Part shown: positions 52,968 through 61,973 of the stretch, one piece after another
Position numbering within the stretch: position 1 is the stretch's first letter
How the letters are laid out: each line of letters opens with the position of its first letter
Origin: Nibrella saemangeumensis
Lineage (GTDB): Bacteria > Bacteroidota > Bacteroidia > Cytophagales > Spirosomataceae
DNA length: 64,000 bases
Direction: 5' to 3'
Assembly (NCBI RefSeq): GCF_039541915.1
Contig: NZ_BAABHD010000024.1
Span: forward strand, 310,001-374,000
Notes under the pieces: model-generated
The model's input: the letters and a program-made list of their open reading frames with translations, nothing else
Database searches by the model: none
What the model was told of the DNA's origin: nothing
Position numbers and translations under genes: made by a program

Positions 52968-55900
52968 ATGCGCGTTTTCTCCCTGCTGCTGTTATTACCC
53001 ACTCTCCTGTTTGCTCAACCCAAAGGCTGGCAGCCAATTACCATATCCGATGGGCTGTCGCAGGGCATGATTTACGACCTGAAGCAGGACCAAAACGGGT
53101 TTATCTGGATCGCAACCAAAGACGGCCTGAACCGCTACGACGGCTACAACGTCAAGGTATTCACCAATGACCCGTACAATCCCTTCAGTCTGTCCGACAA
53201 TGGCTGTTCGGCCCTGTTGATCGACCGGCGGCAGCGCCTGTGGGTAGGTACCGTTCATAAAGGACTTAACCTGTTTGACGACCGGACCCAGCGCTTTTAC
53301 CATATCGACATCGGAGACCAGTCTACTTCGGATAAGGGTAGCTATGAAATTACCGTGCTGAACGAAGACCCGGACGGCAATATCTGGGTGGGTACCGGCG
53401 CCGGAAAACTGTTTAAGGTTACGTTGCCCAGCTACCTGCATGGGCGCTTCCCCAGCGAAGCCAATATCACCAGCCAGGTCCGGCTGCAGTCGGTTTCGCT
53501 GATGGAAACGGATGATAACCTGAATCGGTCTACCCATTACCTGAACTTTTACCCCAACGGCTCGGCGCTGGTGGGATTTACCGGCGGGCTCTTTTCTGTA
53601 AACTGGCGGCAACCCGGCAAAGCCAGCGTGGTAACCGAAGCCGCCAGCGGACTATCCGATTTTTACGCAACCTATGAGGACACCAGGCAGGGCTACCGGT
53701 TTGTTTCGGTCAGCGACGCCATTATAGGCTGGTATGGAGGCAAACAGAAACGCATTGCACTGCCGCGACCAGACAATTTTGGCGTACAGCTAAAATCCCT
53801 TGACGCCCATACCGTGGCGGTGGCAACGCCGGATTATCTGTGGCTGATGTCGCCCGCCGAACTTTACCGGCAGGATAGCCTGACCACCCGAAACGCCTAC
53901 GAAGCGATTCCCACGAACGTCAATACCATAACCAGTATGCTTAGGGACCGTTCGGGCAACATCTGGCTGGGTACGAGCGGCTACGGACTGCTCCGGTTCA
54001 ACCCGGATGTAAAGCAGTTTCGGGCCTATCTGCCGGGTATGTCGCTTACTACCCTGTACGTAGACCGGCAGAAACGTACTTATGTGCGTTATCAGTTTGC
54101 GTATGCGCTGCTGGAACGGGCCGCTAACCGCATGGTTCCTTTCCTGAGCGAAAAGCTGCCGGAGGCCGACCGGCGGCAACGCCACCTGATGCAGGACCGG
54201 CAGGGCAATTTCTGGGTGTCGAATGTTCACTTCAAAACGCATGAACAACACCTGTTCAAGTTTTCTGATACCTGGCAGTTGCTCAAAAAATACCCGCTAC
54301 CGCCCAAAATCAGTTTTGGTTTCTACACCAATGCGACGGTAGAGGATCAGGACGGTAATCTGTGGATTGGGGCGGCAAACGGGTACCTGCTCCAGTTCAA
54401 TCCACAAACCGAAACGTTCACGGTATTTAGCTACCAGGGACTGCTCCCCGGTAATGAAACCAATATTGAAACAAGTACCCTGTATCCGGACCGGCTGGGA
54501 ATATTGTGGCTGGGCACGCAAAAAGGATTGATTAAAGTCGAAAATACCCGCACCCGGCCGGTCTTTACAATATACAAAAACTCGGTCACGGACCAACGGA
54601 GCTTAAGCAATAATGGGGTGCTGAGCGTTATCAACGACCCTTATCAGCCTGATACGTATCTCTGGGTAGGCACCAAAGGCGGAGGGCTGGAGCGGCTCCA
54701 TAAACCCAGCGGTCAGTTTGACCACTTCACCGAAGCCCAGGGATTACCGAACAAAGTTGTGTACGGCATCCTGGCCGACGAATACCGGAATCTCTGGCTG
54801 AGTACCAACCGGGGTCTGGCGCGGTTTAACCCCAGAACGTTCACGTTTCGGAACTACACCAAAGCCGATGGCCTGCAGGACGATGAGTTCAATACCAATT
54901 CGTATTTCAGATCGGCTTCAGGGGAACTGCTGTTCGGAGGGGTAAACGGCCTGACGGCCTTCCGGGCCCGTGACGTTGCCGGGCCGGACGCGGCTAAACC
55001 TTTAGTTCATATCGTCAGCCTGAAAGTAAATAACAAACCCGTGGTGCCCGGGGCACCCGATAAACTGCTGACCGAAGATATTGTCTACAGCCGTGCCCTG
55101 GGCCTAGACCACCAGCAGAATCTGCTCACGTTCGAGTTTGCCGTGATGGATTATACCCATCCCGCCCAGAATCGCTTTCGTTACCGGCTGGCCGGTATTG
55201 ACCCTGACTGGATTGAGGCCGGCACCAACCGCTTTGCCAACTATACCCAGTTAGTACCCGGTAACTATACGCTCCAGGTAATGGGCTCGGCCGACGGGGA
55301 GACCTGGAGCGACCCTGTGGCGGTACAGTTCCGGATTCATCCCCCGTTTTACCTCACTTGGTGGGCGTACCTGTTTTATGCGGGGGTGCTGGTCCTGCTT
55401 GTGTGGCAGGCCTACCGCTTTCAGATGCAGCGGCTGATGCTGCAGCAGAAAGTGCTGTATGAGCAGAAAGAAGCGGGTAGGCTGGCCGAACTGGACGCGC
55501 TGAAAACCCAGTTTTTTACCAGTATCTCGCATGAGTTCCGAACGCCCCTGACGCTGATTCTGGGACCGCTGGCCGACCTCCGGCAACGCGCCCCTGCTGA
55601 GCCCCTGCTAACCCTGATGGAACGGAACGCCCGCCGGTTGCTGGCCCTGATTAATCAGTTGCTAGACCTGAGCAAGCTGGAAGCCGGGCAGTTGAAGCCA
55701 GCGTTTGACCAGGGCGATATCACCGCTTTTTTTCGCGCGCTGGCCGGTTCGTTCCAGTCGCTGGCCGAGAGCCGCCAGATTACGTTTGTGTTCACCCAGC
55801 CGGAACCGGAACGCTGGGCCACGTTCGACCGCGATAAGCTGGAGAAGATTGTGACCAACCTGCTGGGTAACGCTTTCAAGTTTACGCCCGCCGGGGGTGA

Positions 55901-57083
55901 GGTCCACCTCAGCGTGCAGTATGCGCCCCCGGCCGAAACCGGTGCCATGACCGTGATTGTTCAGGATACCGGTATTGGTATCCGGGCTGATAAACTGCCT
56001 TATATCTTCGACCGCTTTTACCAGGTAAGCGGCAATATGCAGCGCCCCTACGAAGGCACGGGCATTGGGCTGGCGCTGGTAAATGAACTGGTCGGTGTGC
56101 TGGGCGGCACTATTCAGGTTGCCAGTACCGAAGGGGCCGGTACTACCTTCACCGTCAGCCTCCCGCTCTACCGAACGGCGGCCCCGGCACCAATGGACGA
56201 TGAGCCGGCCCGGCGGCCCTTTTCGTTGCTGGATGGAATAGAACACGAGGAGGCAACCCCTGCCGGTCAACCCTTGCCTGCGGCATCCTTAACCCCCGAT
56301 GGGACTGAGGATAAGCTCCTGCTGATTATCGACGACAATGCCGACATCCGGGCGTACCTGCGGAGCATCTTTGCGCCGGAATACCGCATTATGGAAGCCG
56401 AAGATGGCCTGGATGGTCTGGAAAAAGCCAGTGCTCTGCTGCCCGACCTGGTGATTTGCGACCTGATGATGCCCCGGCTCGACGGCTTTGGTTTTTGCCG
56501 GTCGCTGAAAACCCAGGAAGCCACCAGCCATATTCCGGTGGTGATGCTGACGGCCAGAGCTAATGAAGAAAACCGCATTGAGGGTTTTGACCTGGGGGCC
56601 GATGATTACCTGACCAAGCCCTTTAACCGCCGGGAAATACAGGCCCGCGTGCGCAACCTGCTGCAACAGAGGCAGCGCCTATACGAGTGGTTCACGACCC
56701 GGCTACCCCGAACGGCCGTACCGGTGATACCACCGGCTCCGCTGACGGCCGAGCAGCAGTTTATCGACCGACTGACGGCCCTAGTGGAGGTCCATCTGGA
56801 TGAACCCGCCTTTTCGGTAGAAGCCCTGGCCGAGGCCGCTAACCTGAGCCGGATGCAGCTTCACCGCAAACTCAAAGCGCTGACGAATACCCCGGCCACC
56901 GACTTCATCCGCAACATCCGGCTGGCGCGTGCCGCCGAGCTGCTGCGGGAGGGCGACCAGAGTGTCACGCAGATTGCCTACGCGGTGGGCTTCGATAGCC
57001 TGTCGTACTTTGCCAAAGTTTTTCAGGAGCGCTACGGCAAACTCCCCTCCCAGTACCGCAAGCCCGACGCCCCCGCTATGTAA
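52968..57083 (+). CDS. HTCS: second hybrid two-component sensor/regulator, no SusC/D nearby
   Basis: 1371 residues. A signal peptide (LLLLLPTLLFAQ) is followed by two Reg_prop propellers (GLSQGMIYDLKQDQNGFIW at the start, and NEYSNLWLSTNRGLARFNP-like blades to about 670) and a Y_Y_Y domain. A membrane helix lies near 790-812 (LTWWAYLFYAGVLVLLVWQ). The kinase has SISHEFRTPLTL with His855, NLLGNAFKFTP and GTGIGLALVNE. The receiver has Asp1165 in VICDLMMPRLDG. The AraC domain at about 1270-1365 has FSVEALAEAANLSRMQLHRK and SVTQIAYAVGFDSLSYFAKVF. Every catalytic residue is retained, so it is functional. Its targets are not obvious; the next gene, a T9SS propeller protein, is the nearest candidate. 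A perfect terminator follows. Confidence 0.93.
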   Translation: MRVFSLLLLLPTLLFAQPKGWQPITISDGLSQGMIYDLKQDQNGFIWIATKDGLNRYDGYNVKVFTNDPYNPFSLSDNGCSALLIDRRQRLWVGTVHKGLNLFDDRTQRFYHIDIGDQSTSDKGSYEITVLNEDPDGNIWVGTGAGKLFKVTLPSYLHGRFPSEANITSQVRLQSVSLMETDDNLNRSTHYLNFYPNGSALVGFTGGLFSVNWRQPGKASVVTEAASGLSDFYATYEDTRQGYRFVSVSDAIIGWYGGKQKRIALPRPDNFGVQLKSLDAHTVAVATPDYLWLMSPAELYRQDSLTTRNAYEAIPTNVNTITSMLRDRSGNIWLGTSGYGLLRFNPDVKQFRAYLPGMSLTTLYVDRQKRTYVRYQFAYALLERAANRMVPFLSEKLPEADRRQRHLMQDRQGNFWVSNVHFKTHEQHLFKFSDTWQLLKKYPLPPKISFGFYTNATVEDQDGNLWIGAANGYLLQFNPQTETFTVFSYQGLLPGNETNIETSTLYPDRLGILWLGTQKGLIKVENTRTRPVFTIYKNSVTDQRSLSNNGVLSVINDPYQPDTYLWVGTKGGGLERLHKPSGQFDHFTEAQGLPNKVVYGILADEYRNLWLSTNRGLARFNPRTFTFRNYTKADGLQDDEFNTNSYFRSASGELLFGGVNGLTAFRARDVAGPDAAKPLVHIVSLKVNNKPVVPGAPDKLLTEDIVYSRALGLDHQQNLLTFEFAVMDYTHPAQNRFRYRLAGIDPDWIEAGTNRFANYTQLVPGNYTLQVMGSADGETWSDPVAVQFRIHPPFYLTWWAYLFYAGVLVLLVWQAYRFQMQRLMLQQKVLYEQKEAGRLAELDALKTQFFTSISHEFRTPLTLILGPLADLRQRAPAEPLLTLMERNARRLLALINQLLDLSKLEAGQLKPAFDQGDITAFFRALAGSFQSLAESRQITFVFTQPEPERWATFDRDKLEKIVTNLLGNAFKFTPAGGEVHLSVQYAPPAETGAMTVIVQDTGIGIRADKLPYIFDRFYQVSGNMQRPYEGTGIGLALVNELVGVLGGTIQVASTEGAGTTFTVSLPLYRTAAPAPMDDEPARRPFSLLDGIEHEEATPAGQPLPAASLTPDGTEDKLLLIIDDNADIRAYLRSIFAPEYRIMEAEDGLDGLEKASALLPDLVICDLMMPRLDGFGFCRSLKTQEATSHIPVVMLTARANEENRIEGFDLGADDYLTKPFNRREIQARVRNLLQQRQRLYEWFTTRLPRTAVPVIPPAPLTAEQQFIDRLTALVEVHLDEPAFSVEALAEAANLSRMQLHRKLKALTNTPATDFIRNIRLARAAELLREGDQSVTQIAYAVGFDSLSYFAKVFQERYGKLPSQYRKPDAPAM

Positions 57084-57107
57084 TGTGGGGGCGTCCCCTG
57101 TTTTTGT

Positions 57108-57141
57108 CCAAAAAAGCCCCCGATTTCGGGGGCTTTTTTGG
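57108..57141. terminator. Perfect 16-bp bidirectional terminator
   Basis: 57108-57123 pairs with 57126-57141 over 16 bp, with a TT loop and A6/T6 tracts inside the arms. It ends HTCS transcription 97 bp before the next start. Confidence 0.85.
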
Positions 57142-57237
57142 GTCCATGTTACACTAGCGATACTGGATGTGACGAGAGCGTTAGCAGCTAAAAGCCGAAT
57201 GGGTGTACTTAGCCCCGTCAAAAACAACTCAATCATT

Positions 57238-60200
57238 ATGTTTCAACGACTATTTATGAAAACGTCTACCGTACTGGTAGCCCAAGGCCATGACCAGGCA
57301 TCTGGCCGCACACGGCGCTGGCTGAGCGTCCTTGTCGCCCTGCTGTGGGGTAGTTTGCTGCCGACGGCGCTGATGGCCCAAACCGCGCCGACTATACAAT
57401 GGAACAAAACCATCGGAGGCAGTGACTATGATCAGCTTAGTTCCCTTCAGCAAACTACCGACGGGGGTTATATCGTGGGAGGGTGGTCGTCTTCTAATGC
57501 TGGTGACGACAAAAGTGATAACCGCAAGGGGAGTAGTGATTACTGGGTAGTAAAACTGGATGCCAACGGTAACAAACTCTGGGATAAAACCTTCGGAGGC
57601 AGTGACAATGACCTGCTTAGGTCCCTTCAGCAGACTACCGACGGGGGCTATATCCTGGGCGGGTCTTCACCTTCTAATGCCGGTGGTGACAAAACCAATG
57701 ACAGCAGGGGACTCAATGACTACTGGGTGATAAAGCTGGATGCCAGCGGCAACAAAGTCTGGGATAAAACCATCGGAGGCAGTGGCGACGATCTACTTTA
57801 TACCGTTCGGCAGACTACCGATGGGGGTTACATCCTGGGTGGGCATTCAGGGTCTAATGCCGGTGACCACAAAACCAATGACAGCAGGGGGTTGGAGGAT
57901 TACTGGGTAGTGAAGCTGGATGCCAACGGGGCCAAAGTCTGGGATAAAACCATCGGAGGCAGTGGGCGTGAAAGATTCAGTTCCCTTCAGCAGACTACCG
58001 ACGGGGGCTATATCCTGGGCGGGTCTTCAATTTCTAACGCTGGTGGAGACAAAACCAATGACAGCAGGGGACTCAATGACTACTGGGTGGTGAAGCTGGA
58101 TGCCAACGGGGCCAAAGTCTGGGATAAAACCTTCGGGAGCGGTGGCGATGATTATTTAACTTCCCTTCAGCAGACCACCGATGGGGGCTATTTGCTAGGT
58201 GGGTCTTCGCCTTCTAAGGCCAGTGGCGACAAAACCGAAAACGGCAAAGGCGAGTATGATTACTGGGTAGTAAAGCTGGATGCCAGCGGTACCAAAGTCT
58301 GGGACAAAACCATCGGGGGAGATAACGAAGATATTTTAGCTTCCCTTCAGCAGACTACAGACGGGGGCTATATCCTGGGCGGGTATTCGCATTCTGGTGC
58401 CGGGGGCGACAAAACCGAAAACAGCAATAACAGTAGTGATTACTGGGTGGTAAAGCTGGCGGCCAACGGTACTAAAGTCTGGGACAAAACCATCGGAAGC
58501 GCTGGCGAAGATATTTTTTATTCCCTTCAGCAGACCACCGATGGGGGCTATATCCTGGGCGGCTATACGGATGCTAATGCCAGTGGCGACAAAACCGAAA
58601 ACAGTAAGGGTGATCGGGATTACTGGGTGGTAAAGCTCAACACCGATTGTTCCGCGCTGCTGCCTTCGTTTACAGCGGCCCCGGTTTGCCTGGGCTCACC
58701 TACCCTGTTTACCAATACTACCCCCCAGTCAGGCCCTCAGCCCTCCTATTCCTGGGATGTAAATAACGATGGGACGGCAGACTACAGTACCGCCGATGTA
58801 AGCCACACCTATACCGCCCCCGGCACCTATACCGCTACGCTGACCGTTACCCAGGGGAGCTGTCAGACCAGCGTTAGCCAGACGGTGGTGGTCAACGCTC
58901 TGCCCACGGCCGGCATCACGGCCAATCCAGGTACACTTCCTGTTTGTGCGCCAACTACCCTGACGCTCACGGCGACAGGCGGTACCCAATATACCTTTGC
59001 CGGGCCGGGTGTAGTTAGCCAGGATATAAACGCGGGTACAGCGGTGGTCAACGCCAGCGGTACGTATTCGGTGACAGTGGCCACGGCCACGGGCTGCACC
59101 AGCGTAACCAGTATTACCATCAGCACCGCCCAGACAAGCATCGCGGGCACCAGCGTCTGGACCGGTTGCAGCAGCACCGACTGGAACACGGCGGCCAACT
59201 GGAGCGGATGCACCGTGCCGGTAGCTACCGATGAGGTAGTGATTCCGTCGGGACCGGCCAATCAGCCCCTTATTGGCGCTGGTACATCGGCCGTGGCTAA
59301 GTCGGTACAGGTGCGGAGCGGGGCTTCCCTGACCATTGCGACCACGGCGGTACTTACCATCAACGGCTCGGCCACTGCACTTACCGGAACCTTGTACACC
59401 GCTTTTTATAACGAGGGTACGGTACAGAACAGCGGCCAACTGGTAATTGGCAATAGCCCTACGGCCAATGTGGGAAACTATGGACTTTGGAACAACGCCA
59501 GTTTTAACAACAAGGCAGGCGGCAGTATCCAGATAGACCGAAGCACTTTTTCTGGTTTGTTTAACCGGACAACCGGAGGAACGTTCATCAACGCGGGCAC
59601 GATTACCATTGGGCACCTGGCACCGGCCGGGATTTTTGGCCTTGAAAATGAGGCCGTATTTAGCAACAATGCGGGCAGTACTATCCAGATTGACCGCTCA
59701 ACCGGCAAGGGGCTGTTCAATGATGATGGCACGTTTACCAATTCGGCCACCATTACCATTGGGACCGAAGCCAGTGCGGGACTCATTGGTCTTGAGAACG
59801 AAGCCGATTTTGTCAACAACGCGGGGGGGCACATCTACATTGACCAGACAACTACCAACGGTATGCACAACCAGCTCGGGTCCTTTACCAACGCGGGCAC
59901 CATCACCATCGGAGCTGCTTATCCGGTTGGCGAAGCGGCCCTCCGGAGCGATACCGATTTTAACAATAATGCCTGCGCCACCCTGACGCTGTTTGCGCCC
60001 CTCAAAAACAGTTATAGCTTTGTCAATGAGGGTCTTTTTACGGTCAATACGGCTCTGCCGCATACCAACACCGATGTCTTGACCAACAACGGTATTATCA
60101 GCTACCCGCTGGGTAACCCCATTCCCAACGTCACCAACAACGACCTCATTGTCGAACCCCTCGTGAGTAGCTGCAGCCTGATGACAACGCCGGCGCTACG

Positions 60201-61680
60201 CATTGGCGGCAGCAACAACTTCTCAGCGGCAGCCACCTGGTATACCGATGCCGCGGTGACGGCCGGTAGCTATAACCAGGCCACCAATACCTTTACGCGC
60301 CAAAATACGCTGCTGCCGGGAAACACATACCCGCTCTCGTTCGTAGTCCATGACAACGTTGCCAATTGCGCCCAAACCGTGACCACCAGCCTGTCGACGG
60401 AAGTGGACAACACTCCGCCCAGCCTGACGGCGAAGAATGCCACCGTCTACCTGGACGCGCAAGGGCAGGCCACCATCACCGAAACGGATGTGGTAGCCAG
60501 TAAAGCCGACAACTGCGGTGGCCCGGTCAGCGTTACCCTGAGTCAGACCAGCTTTACCACGGCTAATCTGGGCGATAATTCCATCACCATCACATACCGC
60601 GACCCCAGCGGCAACACCGCCAGCACCACCGCTACGGTGACGGTGCAGTACAACCTGAATCCGCCTGCGCTCAGCCTGATTAGCGCCCCGGTCACTCCGG
60701 TTCCGGTCGGCACGCCCATTTCCGCCAGCGCCACCTTCACCGGCGGCACCGTCACCAGCGCTACCTGGCAGTGGGACGACGGCAGCACCAGCCCGGCTAC
60801 CCTGGCAGGCGGCACCATTCGGGGTGCCCATACTTACACCACCACCGGCGTTTATACCCTCACGCTAACGGTCAACTGTAGCTGTGGGCAGGTACTTACC
60901 CAGACCTACCAGTATTTGGTTGTTTATGACCCCAACGGCGATTTCGTGACCGGCGGGGGCTGGATTACCTCACCGGTGGGGGCCTACATCGCCCAGCCCA
61001 GTGCCACGGGCAAGGCCAACTTCGGCTTTGTTTCCAAATACAAGAAAGGAGCTACCGTGCCCAGTGGTGATACGCAGTTCGAGTTCAAAGCCACCAGCTT
61101 CAAATTTGAAAGCACGGCCTACGAGTGGCTGGTAGTCTCCGGTTCCAAAGCGCAGTTCAAGGGAGAAGGTACCATAAATGGTGTCGGTACGTATGGCTTT
61201 ATGCTGACGGCCATAGACGGCGACATGAAGAACGGCGACGGCATCGACAAGTTTCGCATCAAAATCTGGAATAAAGCCGGTGGGGCTACCGTGTACGACA
61301 ACAACCTGAACACGGCCGACGATGCCAATCCAACTACCGCCTTGGGTGGTGGCTCCATTGTGATACATACCGGCGGTAAGAACAACCGTTTAGGGCTGGA
61401 GCCCGTGCTGAGTGCGGAGGGGATGCTGCTGCGCAACTACCCCAACCCGGTAGCGGCCCGCACCACGCTGGAGTTTATGCTACCCCAGGGGGGCGACTAC
61501 ACCCTGGAGGTGCAGGACCTGCGGGGCTCTGTGGTGAAGCAGTTGGCCAGTGGCCGGGCCGAGGCCGGTGCCGTCAATCAGGTGAGTTGGGAGGCCGGCG
61601 CCAGCCCGGCGGGGGTGTACATCGGCCGGCTAATCACCCAGCAGGGCAGCAAGGCCATCAAACTGCTGGTGGTGAAGTAA
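57238..61680 (+). CDS. Giant secreted T9SS protein with seven-blade repeat, PKD and HYR domains
   Basis: 1480 residues from the ATG at 57238; ATG at 57256 is possible. The frame is open back into the HTCS gene, but that part is not protein-like. After a signal peptide (WGSLLPTALMAQ) come seven repeats of 60 residues (about 54-470), each with SLQQTTDGGYILGG, DYWVVKLDANG and KVWDKTIGG, which should close a seven-bladed propeller. Next are a PKD domain (504-552), a region of about 41-residue repeats rich in NNAG, IQIDRST and NAGTITIG (about 754-917), an HYR-like domain (1056-1140), and a second PKD. A FVTGGGW-led domain (1236-1370) and a T9SS type A sorting domain (from 1399) end it. No catalytic site was found; it is probably a surface adhesin or binding scaffold. 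Confidence 0.85.
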   Translation: MFQRLFMKTSTVLVAQGHDQASGRTRRWLSVLVALLWGSLLPTALMAQTAPTIQWNKTIGGSDYDQLSSLQQTTDGGYIVGGWSSSNAGDDKSDNRKGSSDYWVVKLDANGNKLWDKTFGGSDNDLLRSLQQTTDGGYILGGSSPSNAGGDKTNDSRGLNDYWVIKLDASGNKVWDKTIGGSGDDLLYTVRQTTDGGYILGGHSGSNAGDHKTNDSRGLEDYWVVKLDANGAKVWDKTIGGSGRERFSSLQQTTDGGYILGGSSISNAGGDKTNDSRGLNDYWVVKLDANGAKVWDKTFGSGGDDYLTSLQQTTDGGYLLGGSSPSKASGDKTENGKGEYDYWVVKLDASGTKVWDKTIGGDNEDILASLQQTTDGGYILGGYSHSGAGGDKTENSNNSSDYWVVKLAANGTKVWDKTIGSAGEDIFYSLQQTTDGGYILGGYTDANASGDKTENSKGDRDYWVVKLNTDCSALLPSFTAAPVCLGSPTLFTNTTPQSGPQPSYSWDVNNDGTADYSTADVSHTYTAPGTYTATLTVTQGSCQTSVSQTVVVNALPTAGITANPGTLPVCAPTTLTLTATGGTQYTFAGPGVVSQDINAGTAVVNASGTYSVTVATATGCTSVTSITISTAQTSIAGTSVWTGCSSTDWNTAANWSGCTVPVATDEVVIPSGPANQPLIGAGTSAVAKSVQVRSGASLTIATTAVLTINGSATALTGTLYTAFYNEGTVQNSGQLVIGNSPTANVGNYGLWNNASFNNKAGGSIQIDRSTFSGLFNRTTGGTFINAGTITIGHLAPAGIFGLENEAVFSNNAGSTIQIDRSTGKGLFNDDGTFTNSATITIGTEASAGLIGLENEADFVNNAGGHIYIDQTTTNGMHNQLGSFTNAGTITIGAAYPVGEAALRSDTDFNNNACATLTLFAPLKNSYSFVNEGLFTVNTALPHTNTDVLTNNGIISYPLGNPIPNVTNNDLIVEPLVSSCSLMTTPALRIGGSNNFSAAATWYTDAAVTAGSYNQATNTFTRQNTLLPGNTYPLSFVVHDNVANCAQTVTTSLSTEVDNTPPSLTAKNATVYLDAQGQATITETDVVASKADNCGGPVSVTLSQTSFTTANLGDNSITITYRDPSGNTASTTATVTVQYNLNPPALSLISAPVTPVPVGTPISASATFTGGTVTSATWQWDDGSTSPATLAGGTIRGAHTYTTTGVYTLTLTVNCSCGQVLTQTYQYLVVYDPNGDFVTGGGWITSPVGAYIAQPSATGKANFGFVSKYKKGATVPSGDTQFEFKATSFKFESTAYEWLVVSGSKAQFKGEGTINGVGTYGFMLTAIDGDMKNGDGIDKFRIKIWNKAGGATVYDNNLNTADDANPTTALGGGSIVIHTGGKNNRLGLEPVLSAEGMLLRNYPNPVAARTTLEFMLPQGGDYTLEVQDLRGSVVKQLASGRAEAGAVNQVSWEAGASPAGVYIGRLITQQGSKAIKLLVVK
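57421..58680 (+). repeat. Seven tandem 180-bp repeats inside the secreted protein gene
   Basis: Units start at 57421, 57601, 57781, 57961, 58141, 58321 and 58501, with no insertions or deletions between them. Segments such as CAGACTACCGA and GGGGGCTATATCCTGGG recur almost unchanged, so the units are recent in origin or kept alike by recombination. Confidence 0.9.
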
Positions 61681-61710
61681 GCCTCTGTCTAGTTAACCAA
61701 AATGATTCAG

Positions 61711-61771
61711 ATCAATCACCCGGAATGCCTTGATGGTTAAGTTAACCATCAAGGCATTCCGGGTGATTGAT
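61711..61771. terminator. 61-bp perfect palindrome after the secreted protein gene
   Basis: 30 bp at 61711-61740 are the exact reverse complement of 61742-61771, separated by a single G. It lies 30 bp after the stop and between converging genes. There is no T-run outside the arms. It may terminate both transcripts, or it may be a cruciform-forming element. Confidence 0.6.
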
Positions 61772-61973
61772 GTTGATGATTAACATACGTCCGGTTTCCC
61801 ACCGCACCATCAGCTTACGTGTCTGCTGCCGGACACCGTGCTGGAGTTGAATCAGATAGCGTATTGAACACTCTCTTTACGTCATTATTGCCGATATCGA
61901 AGTGGCGGCTGAGGCAGGCCTTCTACAAACGCTTTGACGGGCGCTTTTTTCGTTTACTCCTGACGGGTGTGTC

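Noticed and set aside
56929..57237. Upstream extension of the secreted protein frame into the HTCS gene
   Set aside because: It lies in another frame of a clearly coding region and across a terminator, is Arg/Ser/Pro-rich shadow sequence, and the signal peptide begins after the ATG at 57238.
57421..58680. Possible CRISPR-like array
   Set aside because: The 180-bp period, open reading frame and conserved protein motifs show coding repeats and not spacers.
58729..59616. Minus-strand open frame of 295 codons
   Set aside because: Antisense to low-complexity Thr/Ala/Gly-rich PKD repeats, which often keep the other strand open.
61772..61973. Possible gene remnant (plus-strand frame ending RLLLTGVS)
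   Set aside because: Short, without start codon or recognisable family; could be chance.
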